Shown here: positions 1-13,302 of the stretch, in pieces
Layout: each line of letters starts with the position of its first letter
How positions within the stretch are numbered: position 1 is the first letter of the stretch
NCBI RefSeq assembly: GCF_029227915.1
Contig: NC_079878.1
Location: forward strand, 3,102,001-3,166,000
Source of the DNA: Hydractinia symbiolongicarpus
Taxonomy: Eukaryota; Cnidaria; Hydrozoa; Anthoathecata; Hydractiniidae
Direction of reading: 5' to 3'
DNA: 64,000 nucleotides
Program-made: the position numbers and the translations under genes
The notes under the pieces: generated by a model
The model's database searches: none
The model's input: only the letters and a program-made list of their open reading frames with translations
What the model was told of the DNA's origin: nothing

Positions 1-206
1 TTTAGATACATACAACTATACGGGCCAAGCCCGGGATTTACGGGAAATCGCGGGTTTTCGTTTGCCAGCGATTAAACTTCTTTTATTCAGCGTCTCATCA
101 AAAATGAAAACATTTTTGAAAACTACAAGTCTTATGCGTTTGAGTGGTGAAAAAATAATTTAAACAATCGTTCTGGAAATGAGTTTACTCACAGGGTACT
201 TTCTTT

Positions 207-1221
207 GTATACATTCGACTATACGGGCCAAGCCCGAGATTTACGGGAAATCGCGGATTTTCGTTTGCCAGCGATTAAACCTCTTTCATTAAGCGTCTCA
301 TCAAAAATGAAAACATTTTTGAAAAATACAAGTCTCATGCGTTTTAGTGGTGAAAAAAATAATTTAAAAAATCGTTCGGAAAATGATTTTACTCCCTGGG
401 TACTTTCTTTGTATACATCCGACTATACGGGCCGAGTCCGGGGTTTACGGGAAATGGTGGGTTTTCGTTTGCCGGCGATTAAACTTCTTTTATTCAGCGT
501 CTCATCAAAAATGAAAACATTTTTGAAAACTACAAGTCTCATGCGTTTTAGTGGTGAAAAGATAATTTAAAAAATCGTTTTGGAAATGAGTTTACCACAG
601 GGTACTTTCTTTGTATACATTCGACTATATGGGCCAAACCCGGGATTTACTGGAAATTGCGGGTTTTCGTTTGCCGGCGATTAAACCACTTTCATTAAGC
701 GTCTTATCAAAAATGAAAACATTTCTGAAAACTACAAGTCTTATGCGTTTTAGTGGTGGAAAAATAATTTAAACAATCGTTCTGGAAATGACTTTACTCA
801 CAGGGTACTTTCTTTGTATACATTCGACTATACGGGCCAAGCCCGAGATTTACGGGAAATCGCGGATTTTCGTTTGCCAGCGATTAAACCTCTTTCATTA
901 AGCGTCTCATCAAAAATGAAAACATTTTTGAAAAATACAAGTCTCATGCGTTTTAGTGGTGAAAAAAATAATTTAAAAAATCGTTCGGGAAATGATTTTA
1001 CTCCCTGGGTACTTTCTTTGTATACATCCGACTATACGGGCCGAGTCCGGGGTTTACGGGAAATGGCGGGTTTTCGTTTGCCGGCGATTAAACATCTTTT
1101 ATTCAGCGTCTCATCAAAAATGAAAACATTTTTGAAAACTACAAGTGTCATGCGTTTTAGTGGTGAAAAGATAATTTAAAAAATCGTTTTGGAAATGAGT
1201 TTACCACAGGGTACTTTCTTT
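207..1221 (+). repeat. 609-bp trimer HOR, one full and one partial unit
   Basis: The unit is three distinguishable monomers of 204, 202-203 and 202-203 bp. The first has CGAGATTT, TGCCAGCG and an extra A in GAAAAAAATAATTT. The second has CATCCGAC and GAGTCCGGGG. The third has CTATATGGGCCAAACCC, CCACTTTC and the one-base-short GAGTTTACCACAGGG junction. The second unit stops where a partially duplicated monomer begins. Confidence 0.85.
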
Positions 1222-1497
1222 GTATACATTCGACTATATTGGCCAAGCCCGGGATTTACGGGAAATCGAGGGTTTTCCTTTGCCGGCCGTCTTTGTATAC
1301 ATTTGAGTATACTGGCCGAGTCCGGGTTTTACGGAAAATGGCGGGTTTTTGTTTGCCGGCGATTAAACTTCTTTTATTCAGCGTCTCATCAAAAATGAAA
1401 ACATTTTTGAAAACAACAAGTCTCATGCGTTTTAGTGGTGAAAAGATAATTTAAAAAATCGTTTTGGAAATGAGTTTACTCACAGGGTACTTTCTTT
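1222..1497 (+). repeat. Partially duplicated monomer (73 + 203 bp), copy 1
   Basis: The first 73 bp of a monomer, GTATAC to GCCGGCCGTCTTT, are followed at 1295 by a complete monomer beginning GTATACATTTGAGTATACTGG. This is the only such monomer not preceded by the TTTGATTTTTTT class; it is joined instead to a trimer unit, so it marks a recombination junction. Confidence 0.92.
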
Positions 1498-2512
1498 GTA
1501 TACATTCGACTATACGGGCCAAACCCGGGATTTACGGAAAATCGCAGGTTTTCGTTTGCCGGCGATTAAACCACTTTCATTAAGCGTCTCATCAAAAATG
1601 AAAACATTTTTGAAAACTACAAGTCTCATGCGTTTTAGTGGTGAAAAAATATTTTAAAAAATCGTTTGGGAAATGAGTTTACTCCCTGGGTACTTTCTTT
1701 GTATACTTTTGACTATACGGGCCGAGTCCTGGGTTTACGGGAAATGGCGGGTCTTCGTTTTTCGGCGATTAAACTCCTTTTATTCAGCGTCTCATCAAAA
1801 ATGAAAACATTTTTAAAAACTACAAGTCTCATGGGCTTTAGTGGTGAAATAATAATTTAAAAAATCGTTTGGGAAATGAGTTTACACCCTGGGTACTTTC
1901 TTTGTATACATTCGACTATACGGGCCAAGCCCGGAATTTACGGGAAATCGCGGGTTTTCGTTTGCCGGCGATTAAACCTCTTTCATTAATCTTCTCATTA
2001 AAAATGAAAACATTTTTGAAAACTACAAGTCTCATTTGTTCTAGTGGTGCAGAAATAATTTTAAAAATCGTTCGTGAAATCAGTTTATTCCCTGGGTACT
2101 TTCTTTTGATACATACAACTATACGGGCCAAGCCCGGGATTTACGGGAAATCGCGGGTTTTCGTTTGCCAGCGATTAAACTTCTTTTATTCAGCGTCTCA
2201 TCAAAAATGAAAACATTTTTGAAAACTACAAGTCTCATGCGTTTTAGTGGTGACAAAATAATTTGAAAAATCGTTTGGTAAATGAGTTTACTCCCTGGGT
2301 ACTTTCTTTGTATACTTTTGACTATACGGGCCAAGCCCGGGATTTACGTGAAATCGCGGGTTTTCGTTTGACGGCGATTAAACTTCTTTTATTCAGCGTC
2401 TCATAAAAAATGAAAACATTTTTGAAAACTACAAGTCTTATGCGTTTGAGTGGTGAAAAAATAATTTAAACAATCGTTCTGGAAATGAGTTTACTCACAG
2501 GGTACTTTCTTT
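1498..2512 (+). repeat. Heterogeneous monomers between trimer blocks
   Basis: Five monomers of different classes follow: GGGCCAAACCC; TATACTTTTGAC with GAGTCCTGGG; a class with GGAATTTACGGG and GTTCTAGTGGTGCAG; the GATACATACAACT class; and a CTTTTGAC class with TTGACGGCG. This order reappears in other blocks, for example 29-32 kb and 52-53 kb. Confidence 0.8.
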
Positions 2513-3730
2513 GTATACATTCGACTATACGGGCCAAGCCCGAGATTTACGGGAAATCGCGGATTTTCGTTTGCCAGCGATTAAACCTCTTTCATTAAGC
2601 GTCTCATCAAAAATGAAAACATTTTTGAAAAATACAAGTCTCATGCGTTTTAGTGGTGAAAAAAATAATTTAAAAAATCGTTCGGGAAATGATTTTACTC
2701 CCTGGGTACTTTCTTTGTATACATCCGACTATACGGGCCGAGTCCGGGGTTTACGGGAAATGGCGGGTTTTCGTTTGCCGGCGATTAAACTTCTTTTATT
2801 CAGCGTCTCATCAAAAATGAAAACATTTTTGAAAACTACAAGTCTCATGCGTTTTAGTGGTGAAAAGATAATTTAAAAAATCGTTTTGGAAATGAGTTTA
2901 CCACAGGGTACTTTCTTTGTATACATTCGACTATATGGGTCAAACCCGGGATTTACGGGAAATTGCGGGTTTTCGTTTGCCGGCGATTAAACCACTTTCA
3001 TTAAGCGTCTTATCAAAAATGAAAACATTTCTGAAAACTACAAGTCTTATGCGTTTTAGTGGTGGAAAAATAATTTAAACAATCGTTCTGGAAATGAGTT
3101 TACTCACAGGGTACTTTCTTTGTATACATTCGACTATACGGGCCAAGCCCGAGATTTACGGGAAATCGCGGATTTTCGTTTGCCAGCGATTAAACCTCTT
3201 TCATTAAGCGTCTCATCAAAAATGAAAACATTTTTGAAAAATACAAGTCTCATGCGTTTTAGTGGTGAAAAAAATAATTTAAAAAATCGTTCGGGAAATG
3301 ATTTTACTCCCTGGGTACTTTCTTTGTATACATCCGACTATACGGGCCGAGTCCGGGGTTTACGGGAAATGGCGGGTTTTCGTTTGCCGGCGATTAAACT
3401 TCTTTTATTCAGCGTCTCATCAAAAATGAAAACATTTTTGAAAACTACAAGTCTCATGCGTTTTAGTGGTGAAAAGATAATTTAAAAAATCGTTTTGGAA
3501 ATGAGTTTACCACAGGGTACTTTCTTTGTATACATTCGACTATATGGGCCAAACCCGGGATTTACGGGAAATTGCGGGTTTTCGTTTGCCGGCGATTAAA
3601 CCACTTTCATTAAGCGTCTTATCAAAAATGAAAACATTTCTGAAAACTACAAGTCTCATGCGTTTTAGTGGTGAAAAAATATTTTAAAAAATCGTTCGGG
3701 AAATGAGTTTACTCCCTGGGTACTTTCTTT
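2513..3730 (+). repeat. 609-bp trimer HOR, two consecutive units
   Basis: Units 2513-3121 and 3122-3730 match class by class and in nearly every base, with the same 204/203/202 length pattern as at 207-815. The second unit ends in a CTCATG-type tail instead of CTTATG, so the last monomer is already switching to the next block. Confidence 0.88.
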
Positions 3731-4699
3731 GTATACTATTGACTATAAGGGCCGAGTCCTGGGTTTACGGGAAATGGCGGGTCTTCGTTTGCCGGCGATT
3801 AAACTCCTTTTATTCAGCGTCTCATCAAAAATGAAAACATTTTTAAAAACTACAAGTCTCATGGGTTTTAGTGGTGAAATAATAATTTGAAAAATCGTTT
3901 GGGAAATGAGTTTACTCCCTGGGTACTTTCTTTGCATACATTCGACTATACGGGCCAAGCCCGGGATTTACGGGAAATCGCATGTTTTCGTTTGCCGGCG
4001 ATTAAACCTCTTTCATTAATCTTCTCATTAAAAATGAGAACATTTTTGAAAACTACAAGTCTCATTTGTTCTAGTGGTGCAGAAATAATTTGAAAAATCG
4101 TTCGGGAAATCAGTTTACTTCCTGGGTACTTTCTTTAGATACATACAACTATACGGGCCAAGCCCGGGTTTTACGGGAAATCGCGGGTTTTCGTTTGCCA
4201 GCGATTAAACTTCTTTTATTCAGCGTCTCATCAAAAATGAAAACACTTTTGAAAACTACAAAAGGCATGCGTTTTAGTGGTGACAAAATAATTTGAAAAT
4301 ACGTTTGGTAAATGAGTTTACTCCCTGGGTACTTTCTTTGTATACTTTTGACTATACGGGCCAAGCCCGGGATTTACGGGAAATCGCGGGTTTTCGTTTG
4401 ACGGCGATTAAACTTCTTTTATTCAGCGTCTCATCAAAAATGAAAACATTTTTGAAAACTACAAGTCTTATGCGTTTTAGTGGTGAAAAACTAATTTAAA
4501 AAATCGTTCTGGAAATGAGTTTACTCACAGGGTACTTTTTTTGTATACATTCGACTATACGGGCCAAGCCCGGGATTTACGGGAAATCGCGGGTTTTCGT
4601 TTGCCGGCGATTAAACCCCTTTCATTAAGCGTTTCATCAAAAATGAAAACATTTTTGAAAACTACAGGTCTCATGCGTTTTAGTGGTGAAAAAATAATT
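3731..4699 (+). repeat. Mixed monomers linking trimer and heptamer blocks
   Basis: Order of classes: GAGTCCTGGG, GCATACATTCGAC with GTTCTAGTGGTGCAG, GATACATACAACT, CTTTTGAC with TTGACGGCG, then a CACAGGGTAC monomer with CCCCTTTC. One monomer has a private AAAGGCATGCG in place of AAGTCTCATGCG, near 4261. Confidence 0.8.
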
Positions 4700-6946
4700 T
4701 AAAAAATTGTTCGGGAAATGAGTTTACTCCCTGGGTACTTTCTATGTATACATTCGACTATACGGGCCAAGCCCGGGATTTACGGGAAATCGCGGGTTTT
4801 CGTTTGCCGGCGATTAAACTTCTTTTATTCAGGGTCTCATCAAAAATGAAAACATTTTTGAAAACTACAATTCTTATGCGTTTTAGTGGTGAAAAAATAA
4901 TTTAAAAAATCGTTTTGGAAATGAGTTTACTCACAGGGTACTTTCTTTGTATACATTCGACTATACGGGCCAAGCCCGGGATTTACGGGAAATCGCGGGT
5001 TTTCGTTTGCCGGCGATTAAACCCCTTTCATTAAGCGTCTCATCAAGATTAAAAACTTTTTTGAAAACTACAAGTCTCATGCGTTTTAGTGGTGAAAAAA
5101 TAATTTAAAAAATCGTTCGGTAAATGAGTTTACTCCCTGGGTACTTTCTTTGTATACATTCGACTATACGGCCCAAGCCCGGGATTTACGGGAAATCGCA
5201 GGTTTGCGTTTGCCGGCGATTAAACTTCTTTTATTCAGCGTCTCATCAAAAATGAAAACACTATTGAAAACTACAAGTCTCATGCGTTTTAGTGGTGACA
5301 AAATAATTTAAAAAATTGTTCGGGAAATGAGTTTACTCCCTGGTTACTTTCTTTGATTTTTTTGACTATACGGGCCAAGCCCGGGATTTACGGGAAATCG
5401 CGGGTTTTCGTTTGCCGGCGATTAAACATCTTTCATCAATCTTCTCATTAAAAATGAAAACATTTTTGAAAACTACAAGTCTCATTTGTTCTAGTGGTGC
5501 AGAAATAATTTTAAAAATCGTTCGGGAAATGAGTTTACTCCCTGGGTACTTTCTTTGTATACTATTGACTATACGGGCCGAGTCCTGGGTTTACGGGAAA
5601 TGGCGGGTCTTCGTTTGCCGGCGATTAAACTCCTTTTATTCAGCGTCTCATCAAAAATGAAAACATTTTTAAAAACTACAAGTCTCATGGGCTTTAGTGG
5701 TGAAATAATAATTTAAAAAATCGTTTGGGAAATGAGTTTACTCCCTGGGTACTTTCTTTGCATACATTCGACTATACGGGCCAAGCCCGGGATTTACGGG
5801 AAATCGCAGGTTTTCGTTTGCCGGCGATTAAACCTCTTTCATTAATCTTCTCATTAAAAATGAGAACATTTTTGAAAACTACAAGTCTCATTTGTTCTAG
5901 TGGTGCAGAAATAATTTGAAAAATCGTTCGGGAAATCAGTTTACTTCCTGGGTACTTTCTTTAGATACATACAACTATACGGGCCAAGCCCGGGTTTTAC
6001 GGGAAATCGCGGGTTTTCGTTTGCCAGCGATTAAACTTCTTTTATTCAGCGTCTCATCAAAAATGAAAACACTTTTGAAAACTACAAGTCTCATGCGTTT
6101 TAGTGGTGAAAAAATAATTTAAAAAATTGTTCGGGAAATGAGTTTACTCCCTGGGTACTTTCTATGTATACATTCGACTATACGGGCCAAGCCCGGGATT
6201 TACGGGAAATCGCGGGTTTTCGTTTGCCGGCGATTAAACTTCTTTTATTCAGGGTCTCATCAAAAATGAAAACATTTTTGAAAACTACAAGTCTTATGCG
6301 TTTTAGTGGTGAAAAAATAATTTAAAAAATCGTTTTGGAAATGAGTTTACTCACAGGGTACTTTCTTTGTATACATTCGACTATACGGGCCAAGCCCGGG
6401 ATTTACGGGAAATCGCGGGTTTTCGTTTGCCGGCGATTAAACCCCTTTCATTAAGCGTCTCATCAAGATTAAAAACTTTTTTGAAAACTACAAGTCTCAT
6501 GCGTTTTAGTGGTGAAAAAATAATTTAAAAAATCGTTCGGTAAATGAGTTTACTCCCTGGGTACTTTCTTTGTATACATTCGACTATACGGCCCAAGCCC
6601 GGGATTTACGGGAAATCGCAGGTTTGCGTTTGCCGGCGATTAAACTTCTTTTATTCAGCGTCTCATCAAAAATGAAAACACTATTGAAAACTACAAGTCT
6701 CATGCGTTTTAGTGGTGACAAAATAATTTAAAAAAATGTTCGGGAAATGAGTTTACTCCCTGGTTACTTTCTTTGATTTCTTTGACTATACGGGCCAAGC
6801 CCGGGATTTACGGGAAATCGCGGGTTTTCGTTTGCCGGCGATTAAACATCTTTCATCAATCTTCTCATTAAAAATGAAAACATTTTTGAAAACTACAAGT
6901 CTCATTTGTTCTAGTGGTGCAGAAATAATTTTAAAAATCGTTCGTG
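4700..6946 (+). repeat. 1421-bp heptamer HOR, one full and one partial unit
   Basis: The segment 4700-5525 recurs at 6121-6946, exactly 1421 bp (7 x 203) later. It includes the CTATGTATAC, ATTAAAAACTTTTTTG, ACGGCCCAAGCCC and TTTGATTTTTTT monomers in order. At about 6946 the second copy switches to the CGTGAAATTAGTTTATTCC version and into the next block. Confidence 0.85.
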
Positions 6947-6976
6947 AAATTAGTTTATTCCCTGGGTACTTTCTTT

Positions 6977-9900
6977 AGATACATACAACTATACGGGCCA
7001 AGCCCGGGATTTACGGGAAATCGCGGGTTTTCGTTTGCCAGCGATTAAACTTCTTTTATTCAGCGTCTCATCAAAAATGAAAACACTTTTGAAAACTACA
7101 AGTCTCATGCGTTTTAGTGGTGACAAAATAATTTGAAAAATCGTTTGGTAAATGAGTTTACTCCCTGGGTACTTTCTTTGTATACTTTTGACTATACGGG
7201 CCAAGCCCGGGATTTACGGGAATTCGCGGGTTTTCGTTTGACGGCGATTAAACTTCTTTTATTCAGCGTCTCATCAAAAAAGAAAAAAATTTTTGTAAAC
7301 TACAAGTCTTATGCGTTTTAGTGGTGGAAAAATAATTTAAACAATCGTTCTGGAAATGAGTTTACTCACAGGGTACTTTCTTTGTATACATTCGACTATA
7401 CGGGCCAAGCCCGAGATTTACGGGAAATCGCGGATTTTCGTTTGCCAGCGATTAAACCTCTTTCATTAAGTGTCTCATCAAAAATGAAAACATTTTTGAA
7501 AAATACAAGTCTCATGCGTTTTAGTGGTGAAAAAAATAATTTAAAAAATCGTTCGGGAAATGATTTTACTCCCTGGGTACTTTCTTTGTATACATCCGAC
7601 TATACGGGCCGAGTCCGGGGTTTACGGGAAATGGCGGGTTTTCGTTTGCCGGCGATTAAACTTCTTTTATTCAGCGTCTCATCAAAAATGAAAACATTTT
7701 TGAAAACTACAAGTCTCATGCGTTTTAGTGGTGAAAAGATAATTTAAAAAATCGTTTTGGAAATGAGTTTACTACAGGGTACTTTCTTTGTATACATTCG
7801 ACTATATGGGCCAAACCCGGGATTTACGGGAAATTGCGGGTTTTCGTTTGCCGGCGATTAAACCACTTTCATTAAGCGTCTTATCAAAAATGAAAACATT
7901 TCTGAAAACTACAAGTCTCATGCGTTTTATTGGTGAAAAAATATTTTAAAAAATCGTTCGGCAAATGAGTTTACTCCCTGGGTACTTTCTTTGTATACTA
8001 TTGACTATACGGGCCGAGTCCTGGGTTTACGGGAAATGGCGGGTCTTCGTTTGCCGGCGATTAAACTCCTTTTATTCAGCGTCTCATCAAAAATGAAAAC
8101 ATTTTTAAAAACTACAAGTCTCATGGGCTTTAGTGGTGAAATAATAATTTAAAAAATCGTTTGGGAAATGAGTTTACTCCCTGGGTACTTTCTTTGCATA
8201 CATTCGACTATACGGGCCAAGCCCGGGATTTACGGGAAATCGCGGGTTTTCGTTTGCCGGCGATTAAACCTCTTTCATTAATCTTCTCATTAAAAATGAG
8301 AACATTTTTGAAAACTACAATTCTCATTTGTTCTAGTGGTGCAGAAATAATTTGAAAAATCGTTCGGGAAATCAGTTTACTTCCTGGGTACTTTCTTTAG
8401 ATACATACAACTATACGGGCCAAGCCCGGGTTTTACGGGAAATCGCGGGTTTTCGTTTGCCAGCGATTAAACTTCTTTTATTCAGCGTCTCATCAAAAAT
8501 GAAAACACTTTTGAAAACTACAAGTCTCATGCGTTTTAGTGGTGACAAAATAATTTGAAAAATCGTTTGGTAAATGAGTTTACTCCCTGGGTACTTTCTT
8601 TGTATACTTTTGACTATACGGGCCAAGCCCGGGATTTACGGGAAATCGCGGGTTTTCGTTTGACGGCGATTAAACTTCTTTTATTCAGCGTCTCATCAAA
8701 AATGAAAAAATTTTTGTAAACTACAAGTCTTATGCGTTTTAGTGGTGGAAAAATAATTTAAACAATCGTTCTGGAAATGAGTTTACTCACAGGGTACTTT
8801 CTTTGTATACATTCGACTATACGGGCCAAGCCCGAGATTTACGGGAAATCGCGGATTTTCGTTTGCCAGCGATTAAACCTCTTTCATTAAGCGTCTCATC
8901 AAAAATGAAAACATTTTTGAAAAATACAAGTCTCATGCGTTTTAGTGGTGAAAAAAATAATTTAAAAAATCGTTCGGGAAATGATTTTACTCCCTGGGTA
9001 CTTTCTTTGTATACATCCGACTATACGGGCCGAGTCCGGGGTTTACGGGAAATGGCGGGTTTTCGTTTGCCGGCGATTTAACTTCTTTTATTCAGCGTCT
9101 CATCAAAAATGAAAACATTTTTGAAAACTACAAGTCTCATGCGTTTTAGTGGTGAAAAGATAATTTAAAAAATCGTTTTGGAAATGAGTTTACCACAGGG
9201 TACTTTCTTTGTATACATTCGACTATATGGGCCAAACCCGGGATTTACGGGAAATTGCGGGTTTTCGTTTGCCGGCGATTAAACCACTTTCATTAATCTT
9301 CTCATTAAAAATGAGAACATTTTTGAAAACTACAAGTCTCATGCGTTTTATTGGTGAAAAAATATTTTAAAAAATCGTTCGGGAAATGAGTTTACTCCCT
9401 GGGTACTTTCTTTGTATACTATTGACTATACGGGCCGAGTCCTGGGTTTACGGGAAATGGCGGGTCTTCGTTTGCCGGCGATTAAACTCCTTTTATTCAG
9501 CGTCTCATCAAAAATGAAAACATTTTTAAAAACTACAAGTCTCATGGGCTTTAGTGGTGAAATAATAATTTAAAAAATCGTTTGGGAAATGAGTTTACTC
9601 CCTGGGTACTTTCTTTGCATACATTCGACTATACGGGCCAAGCCCGGGATTTACGGGAAATCGCGGGTTTTCGTTTGCCGGCGATTAAACCTCTTTCATT
9701 AATCTTCTCATTAAAAATGAGAACATTTTTGAAAACTACAAGTCTCATTTGTTCTAGTGGTGCAGAAATAATTTGAAAAATCGTTCCGGAAATCAGTTTA
9801 CTCCCTGGGTACTTTCTTTAGATACATACAACTATACGGGCCAAGCCCGGGTTTTACGGGAAATCGCGGGTTTTCGTTTGCCAGCGATTAAACTTCTTTT

Positions 9901-10050
9901 ATTCAGCGTCTCATTAAAAATGAAAACACTTTTGAAAACTACAAGTCTCATGCGTTTTAGTGGTGACAAAATAATTTGAAAAATCGTTTGGTAAATGAGT
10001 TTACTCCCTGGGTACTTTCTTTGTATACTTTTAAATATACGGGCCAAGCC
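6977..10050 (+). repeat. About 1421-bp heptamer HOR, just over two units
   Basis: The GATACATACAACT monomer that marks the unit starts at 6977, 8399 and 9820, spacings of 1422 and 1421 bp. Class order is GATACATACAACT, CTTTTGAC/TTGACGGCG, CGAGATTT, CATCCGAC, CTATATGGG, TATACTATTGAC and GCATACATTCGAC. The extra base in the first unit is in the A-run near 7280. A private GCGATTTAAC change lies near 9076. Confidence 0.87.
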
Positions 10051-11035
10051 CGGGATTTACGGGAAATCGCGGGTTTTCGTTTGACGGCGATTAAACTTCT
10101 TTTATTCAGCGTCTCATCAAAAAGGAAAACATTTTTGAAAACTACAAGTCTTATGCGTTTTAGTGGTGAAAAACTAATTTAAAAAATCGTTCTGGAAATG
10201 AGTTTACTCACAGGGTACTTTCTTTGTATACATTCGACTATACGGGCCAAGCCCGGGATTTACGGGAAATCGCGGGTTTTCGTTTGCCGGCGATTAAACT
10301 TCTTTTATTCAGGGTCTCATCAAAAATGAAAACATTTTTGAAAACTACAAGTCTTATGCGTTTTAGTGGTGAAAAAATAATTTAAAAAATCGTTCTGGAA
10401 ATGAGTTTACTCACAGGGTACTTTCTTTGTATACATTCGACTATACGGGCCAAGCCCGGGATTTACGGGAAATCGCGGGTTTTCGTTTGCCGGCGATTAA
10501 ACCCCTTTCATTAAGCGTCTCATCAAGATTAAAAACTTTTTTGAAAACTACAAGTCTCACGCGTTTTAGTGGTGAAAAAATAATTTAAAAAATCGTTCGG
10601 TAAATGAGTTTACTCCCTGGGTACTTTCTTTGTATACATTCGACTATACGGCCCAAGCCCGGGATTTACGGGAAATCGCAGGTTTGCGTTTGCCGGCGAT
10701 TAAACTTCTTTTATTCAGCGTCTCATCAAAAATGAAAACACTTTTGAAAACTACAAGTCTCATGCGTTTTAGTGGTGACAAAATAATTTAAAAAATTGTT
10801 CGGGAAATGAGTTTACTGCCTGGTTACTTTCTTTGATTTTTTTGACTATACGGGCCAAGCCCGGGATTTACGGGAAATCGCGGGTTTTCGTTTGCCGGCG
10901 ATTAAACTTCTTTTATTCAGCGTCTCATCAAAAATGAAAAAATTTTTGTAAACTACAACTCTTATGCGTTTTAGTGGTGGAAAATAATTTAAAAAATCGT
11001 TCTGGAAATGAGTTTACTCACAGGGTACTTTCTTT
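10051..11035 (+). repeat. Pentamer-type monomers leading to a partial-duplication monomer
   Basis: The order is the rest of a CTTTTGAC/TTGACGGCG monomer (gtatac-equivalent at 10024), CACAGGGTAC/TTCAGGGTCTC, CACAGGGTAC/ATTAAAAACTTTTTTG, ACGGCCCAAGCCC, and TTTGATTTTTTT beginning at 10835. It is the same order as the 1014-bp pentamer at 14-17 kb. Confidence 0.82.
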
Positions 11036-11312
11036 GTATACATTCGACTATACTGGCCAAGCCCGGGACTTACGGGAAATCGAGGATTTTCGTTTGCCGG
11101 CCGTCTTTGTATACATTTGAGTATACTGGCCGAGTCCGGGTTTTACGAAAAATGGCGGGTTTTTGTTTGCCGGCGATTAAATTTCTTTTATTCAGCGTCT
11201 CATCAAAAATGATAACATTTTTGAAAACTACAAGTCTCATGCGTTTTAGTGGTGAAAAAAATAATTTAAAAAATCGTTTGGGAAATGATTTTACTCCCTG
11301 GGTACTTTCTTT
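11036..11312 (+). repeat. Partially duplicated monomer, copy 2
   Basis: The 73-bp partial copy at 11036-11108 is followed by a 204-bp full copy. This version has GGGACTTACGGG, TTAAATTTC and ATGATAACATTT, shared with the copies at 17198, 21329, 28714, 31223 and 32920 and absent from most others. Confidence 0.93.
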
Positions 11313-13302
11313 GTATACGTTCGACTATACGGGCCGAGTCCGGGGTTTACGGGAAATGGCGGGTTTTCGTTTGCCGGCGATTAAACTTCTTTTATTCAGC
11401 GTCTCATCAAAAATGAAAACATTTTTGAAAACAACAAGTCTCATGCGTTTTAGTGGTGAAAAGATGATTTAAAAAATCGTTTTGGAAATGAGTTTACTCA
11501 CAGGGTACTTTCTTTGTATACATTCGACTATACGGGCCAAACCCGGGATTTACGGAAAATCGCGGGTTTTCGTTTGCCGGCGATTAAACCACTTTCATTA
11601 AGCGTCTCATCAAAAATGAAAACATTTTTAAAAACTACAAGTCTCATGGGCTTTAGTGGTGAAATAATAATTTAAAATATCGTTTGGGAAATGAGTTTAC
11701 ACCCTGGGTACTTTCTTTGTATACATTCAACTATACGGGCCAAGCCCGGAATTTACGGGAAATCGCGGGTTTTCGTTTGCCGGCGATTAAACCTCTTTCA
11801 TTAATCTTCTCATTAAAAATGAAAACATTTTTGAAAACTACAAGTCTCATTTGTTCTAGTGGTGCAGAAATAATTTTAAAAATCGTTCGGGAAATCAGTT
11901 TATTCCCTGGGTACTTTCTTTAGATACATACAACTATACGGGCCAAGCCCGGGATTTACGGGAAATCGCGGGTTTTCGTTTGCCAGCGATTAAACTTTTT
12001 TTATTCAGCGTCTCATCAAAAATGAAAACACTTTTGAAAACTACAAGTCTCATGGGTTTTAGTGGTGAAAAAAATAATTTAAAAAATCGTTCGGGAAATG
12101 ATTTTACTCCCTGGGTACTTTTTTTGTATACATTCGACTATACGGGCCGAGTCCGGGGTTTACGGGAAACGGCGGGTTTTCGTTTGCCGGCGATTAAACT
12201 TCTTTTATTCAGCGTCTCATCAAAAATGAAAAAATTTTTGTAAACAACAAGTCTTATGCGTTTTAGTGGTGGAGAAATAATTTAAACAATCGTTCTGGAA
12301 ATGAGTTTACTCACAGGGTACTTTCTTTGTATACATTCGACTATACGGGCCAAGCCCGAGATTTACGGGAAATCGCGGAGTTTCCTTTGCCAGCGATTAA
12401 ACCTCTTTCATTAAGCGTCTCATCAAAAATGAAAACATTTTTGAAAAATACAAGTCTCATGCGTTTTAGTGGTGAAAAAAATATTTTAAAAAATCGTTCG
12501 GGAAATGATTTTACTCCCTGGGTACTTTCTTTGTATACATCCGACTATACGGGCCAAGCCCGGGATTTACGGGAAATCGCGTGTTTTCGTTTGACGGCGA
12601 TTAAACTTCTTTTATTCAGCGTCTCATCAAAAATGAAAACATTTTTGAAAACTACAAGTCTTATGCGTTTTAGTGGTGAAAAACTAATTTAAAAAATCGT
12701 TCTGGAAATGCGTTTACTCACAGGGTACTTTCTTTGTATACTTTTGACTATACGGGCCAAGCCCGGGATTTACGGGAAATCGCGGGTTTTCGTTTGACGG
12801 CGATTAAACTTCTTTTATTCAGCGTCTCATCAAAAATGAAAAAATTTTTGTAAACTACAAGTCTTATGCGTTTTAGTGGTGGAAAAATAATTTAAACAAT
12901 CGTTCTGGAAATGAGTTTACTCACAGGGTACTTTCTTTGTATACATTCGACTATACGGGCCAAGCCCGAGATTTACGGGAAATCGCGGATTTTCGTTTGC
13001 CAGCGATTAAACCTCTTTCATTAAGCGTCTCATCAAAAATGAAAACATTTTTGAAAAATACAAGTCTCATGCGTTTTAGTGGTGAAAAAAATAATTTAAA
13101 AAATCGTTCGGGAAATGATTTTACTCCCTGGGTACTTTCTTTGTATACATCCGACTATACGGGCCGAGTCCGGGGTTTACGGGAAATGGCGGGTTTTCGT
13201 TTGCCGGCGATTAAACTTCTTTTATTCAGCGTCTCATCAAAAATGAAAACATTTTTAAAAACTACAAGTCTCATGCGTTTTAGTGGTGAAAAGATAATTT
13301 AA
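11313..13302 (+). repeat. Left copy of a 2.3-kb block repeated 10,293 bp downstream
   Basis: Together with the preceding monomer, 11008-13302 matches 21301-23595 with the same class order and the same 10,293-bp offset throughout. The order after the partial duplication is GTATACGTTCGAC, GGGCCAAACCC, GGAATTTACGGG, GATACATACAACT with CTTTTTTTATTC, a TACTTTTTTTGTATAC monomer, then CGAGATTT and CATCCGAC pairs. The frame-preserving extra A (GAAAAAAATAATTT) occurs several times. Confidence 0.85.

Noticed and set aside
205-3485. 121-codon open frames on the + strand (for example 205-570, 814-1179, 2511-2876, 3120-3485) and about a dozen later copies
   Set aside because: They start at TTG, consist of two satellite monomers read through an extra A, and occur only where that HOR occurs. 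No promoter, no start context and no recognisable domain. Similarity among them is explained by array homogenisation.
11008-11472. 154-codon open frames over partial-duplication monomers (11008, 21301, 28686, 31195, 32892, 45525, 47422, 52018, 54516)
   Set aside because: The frame exists because 73 bp plus a 204-bp monomer happens to avoid stops. It breaks in related copies at 1239, 37422, 38293, 42615 and 49107 without other change. No known protein family was recognised.
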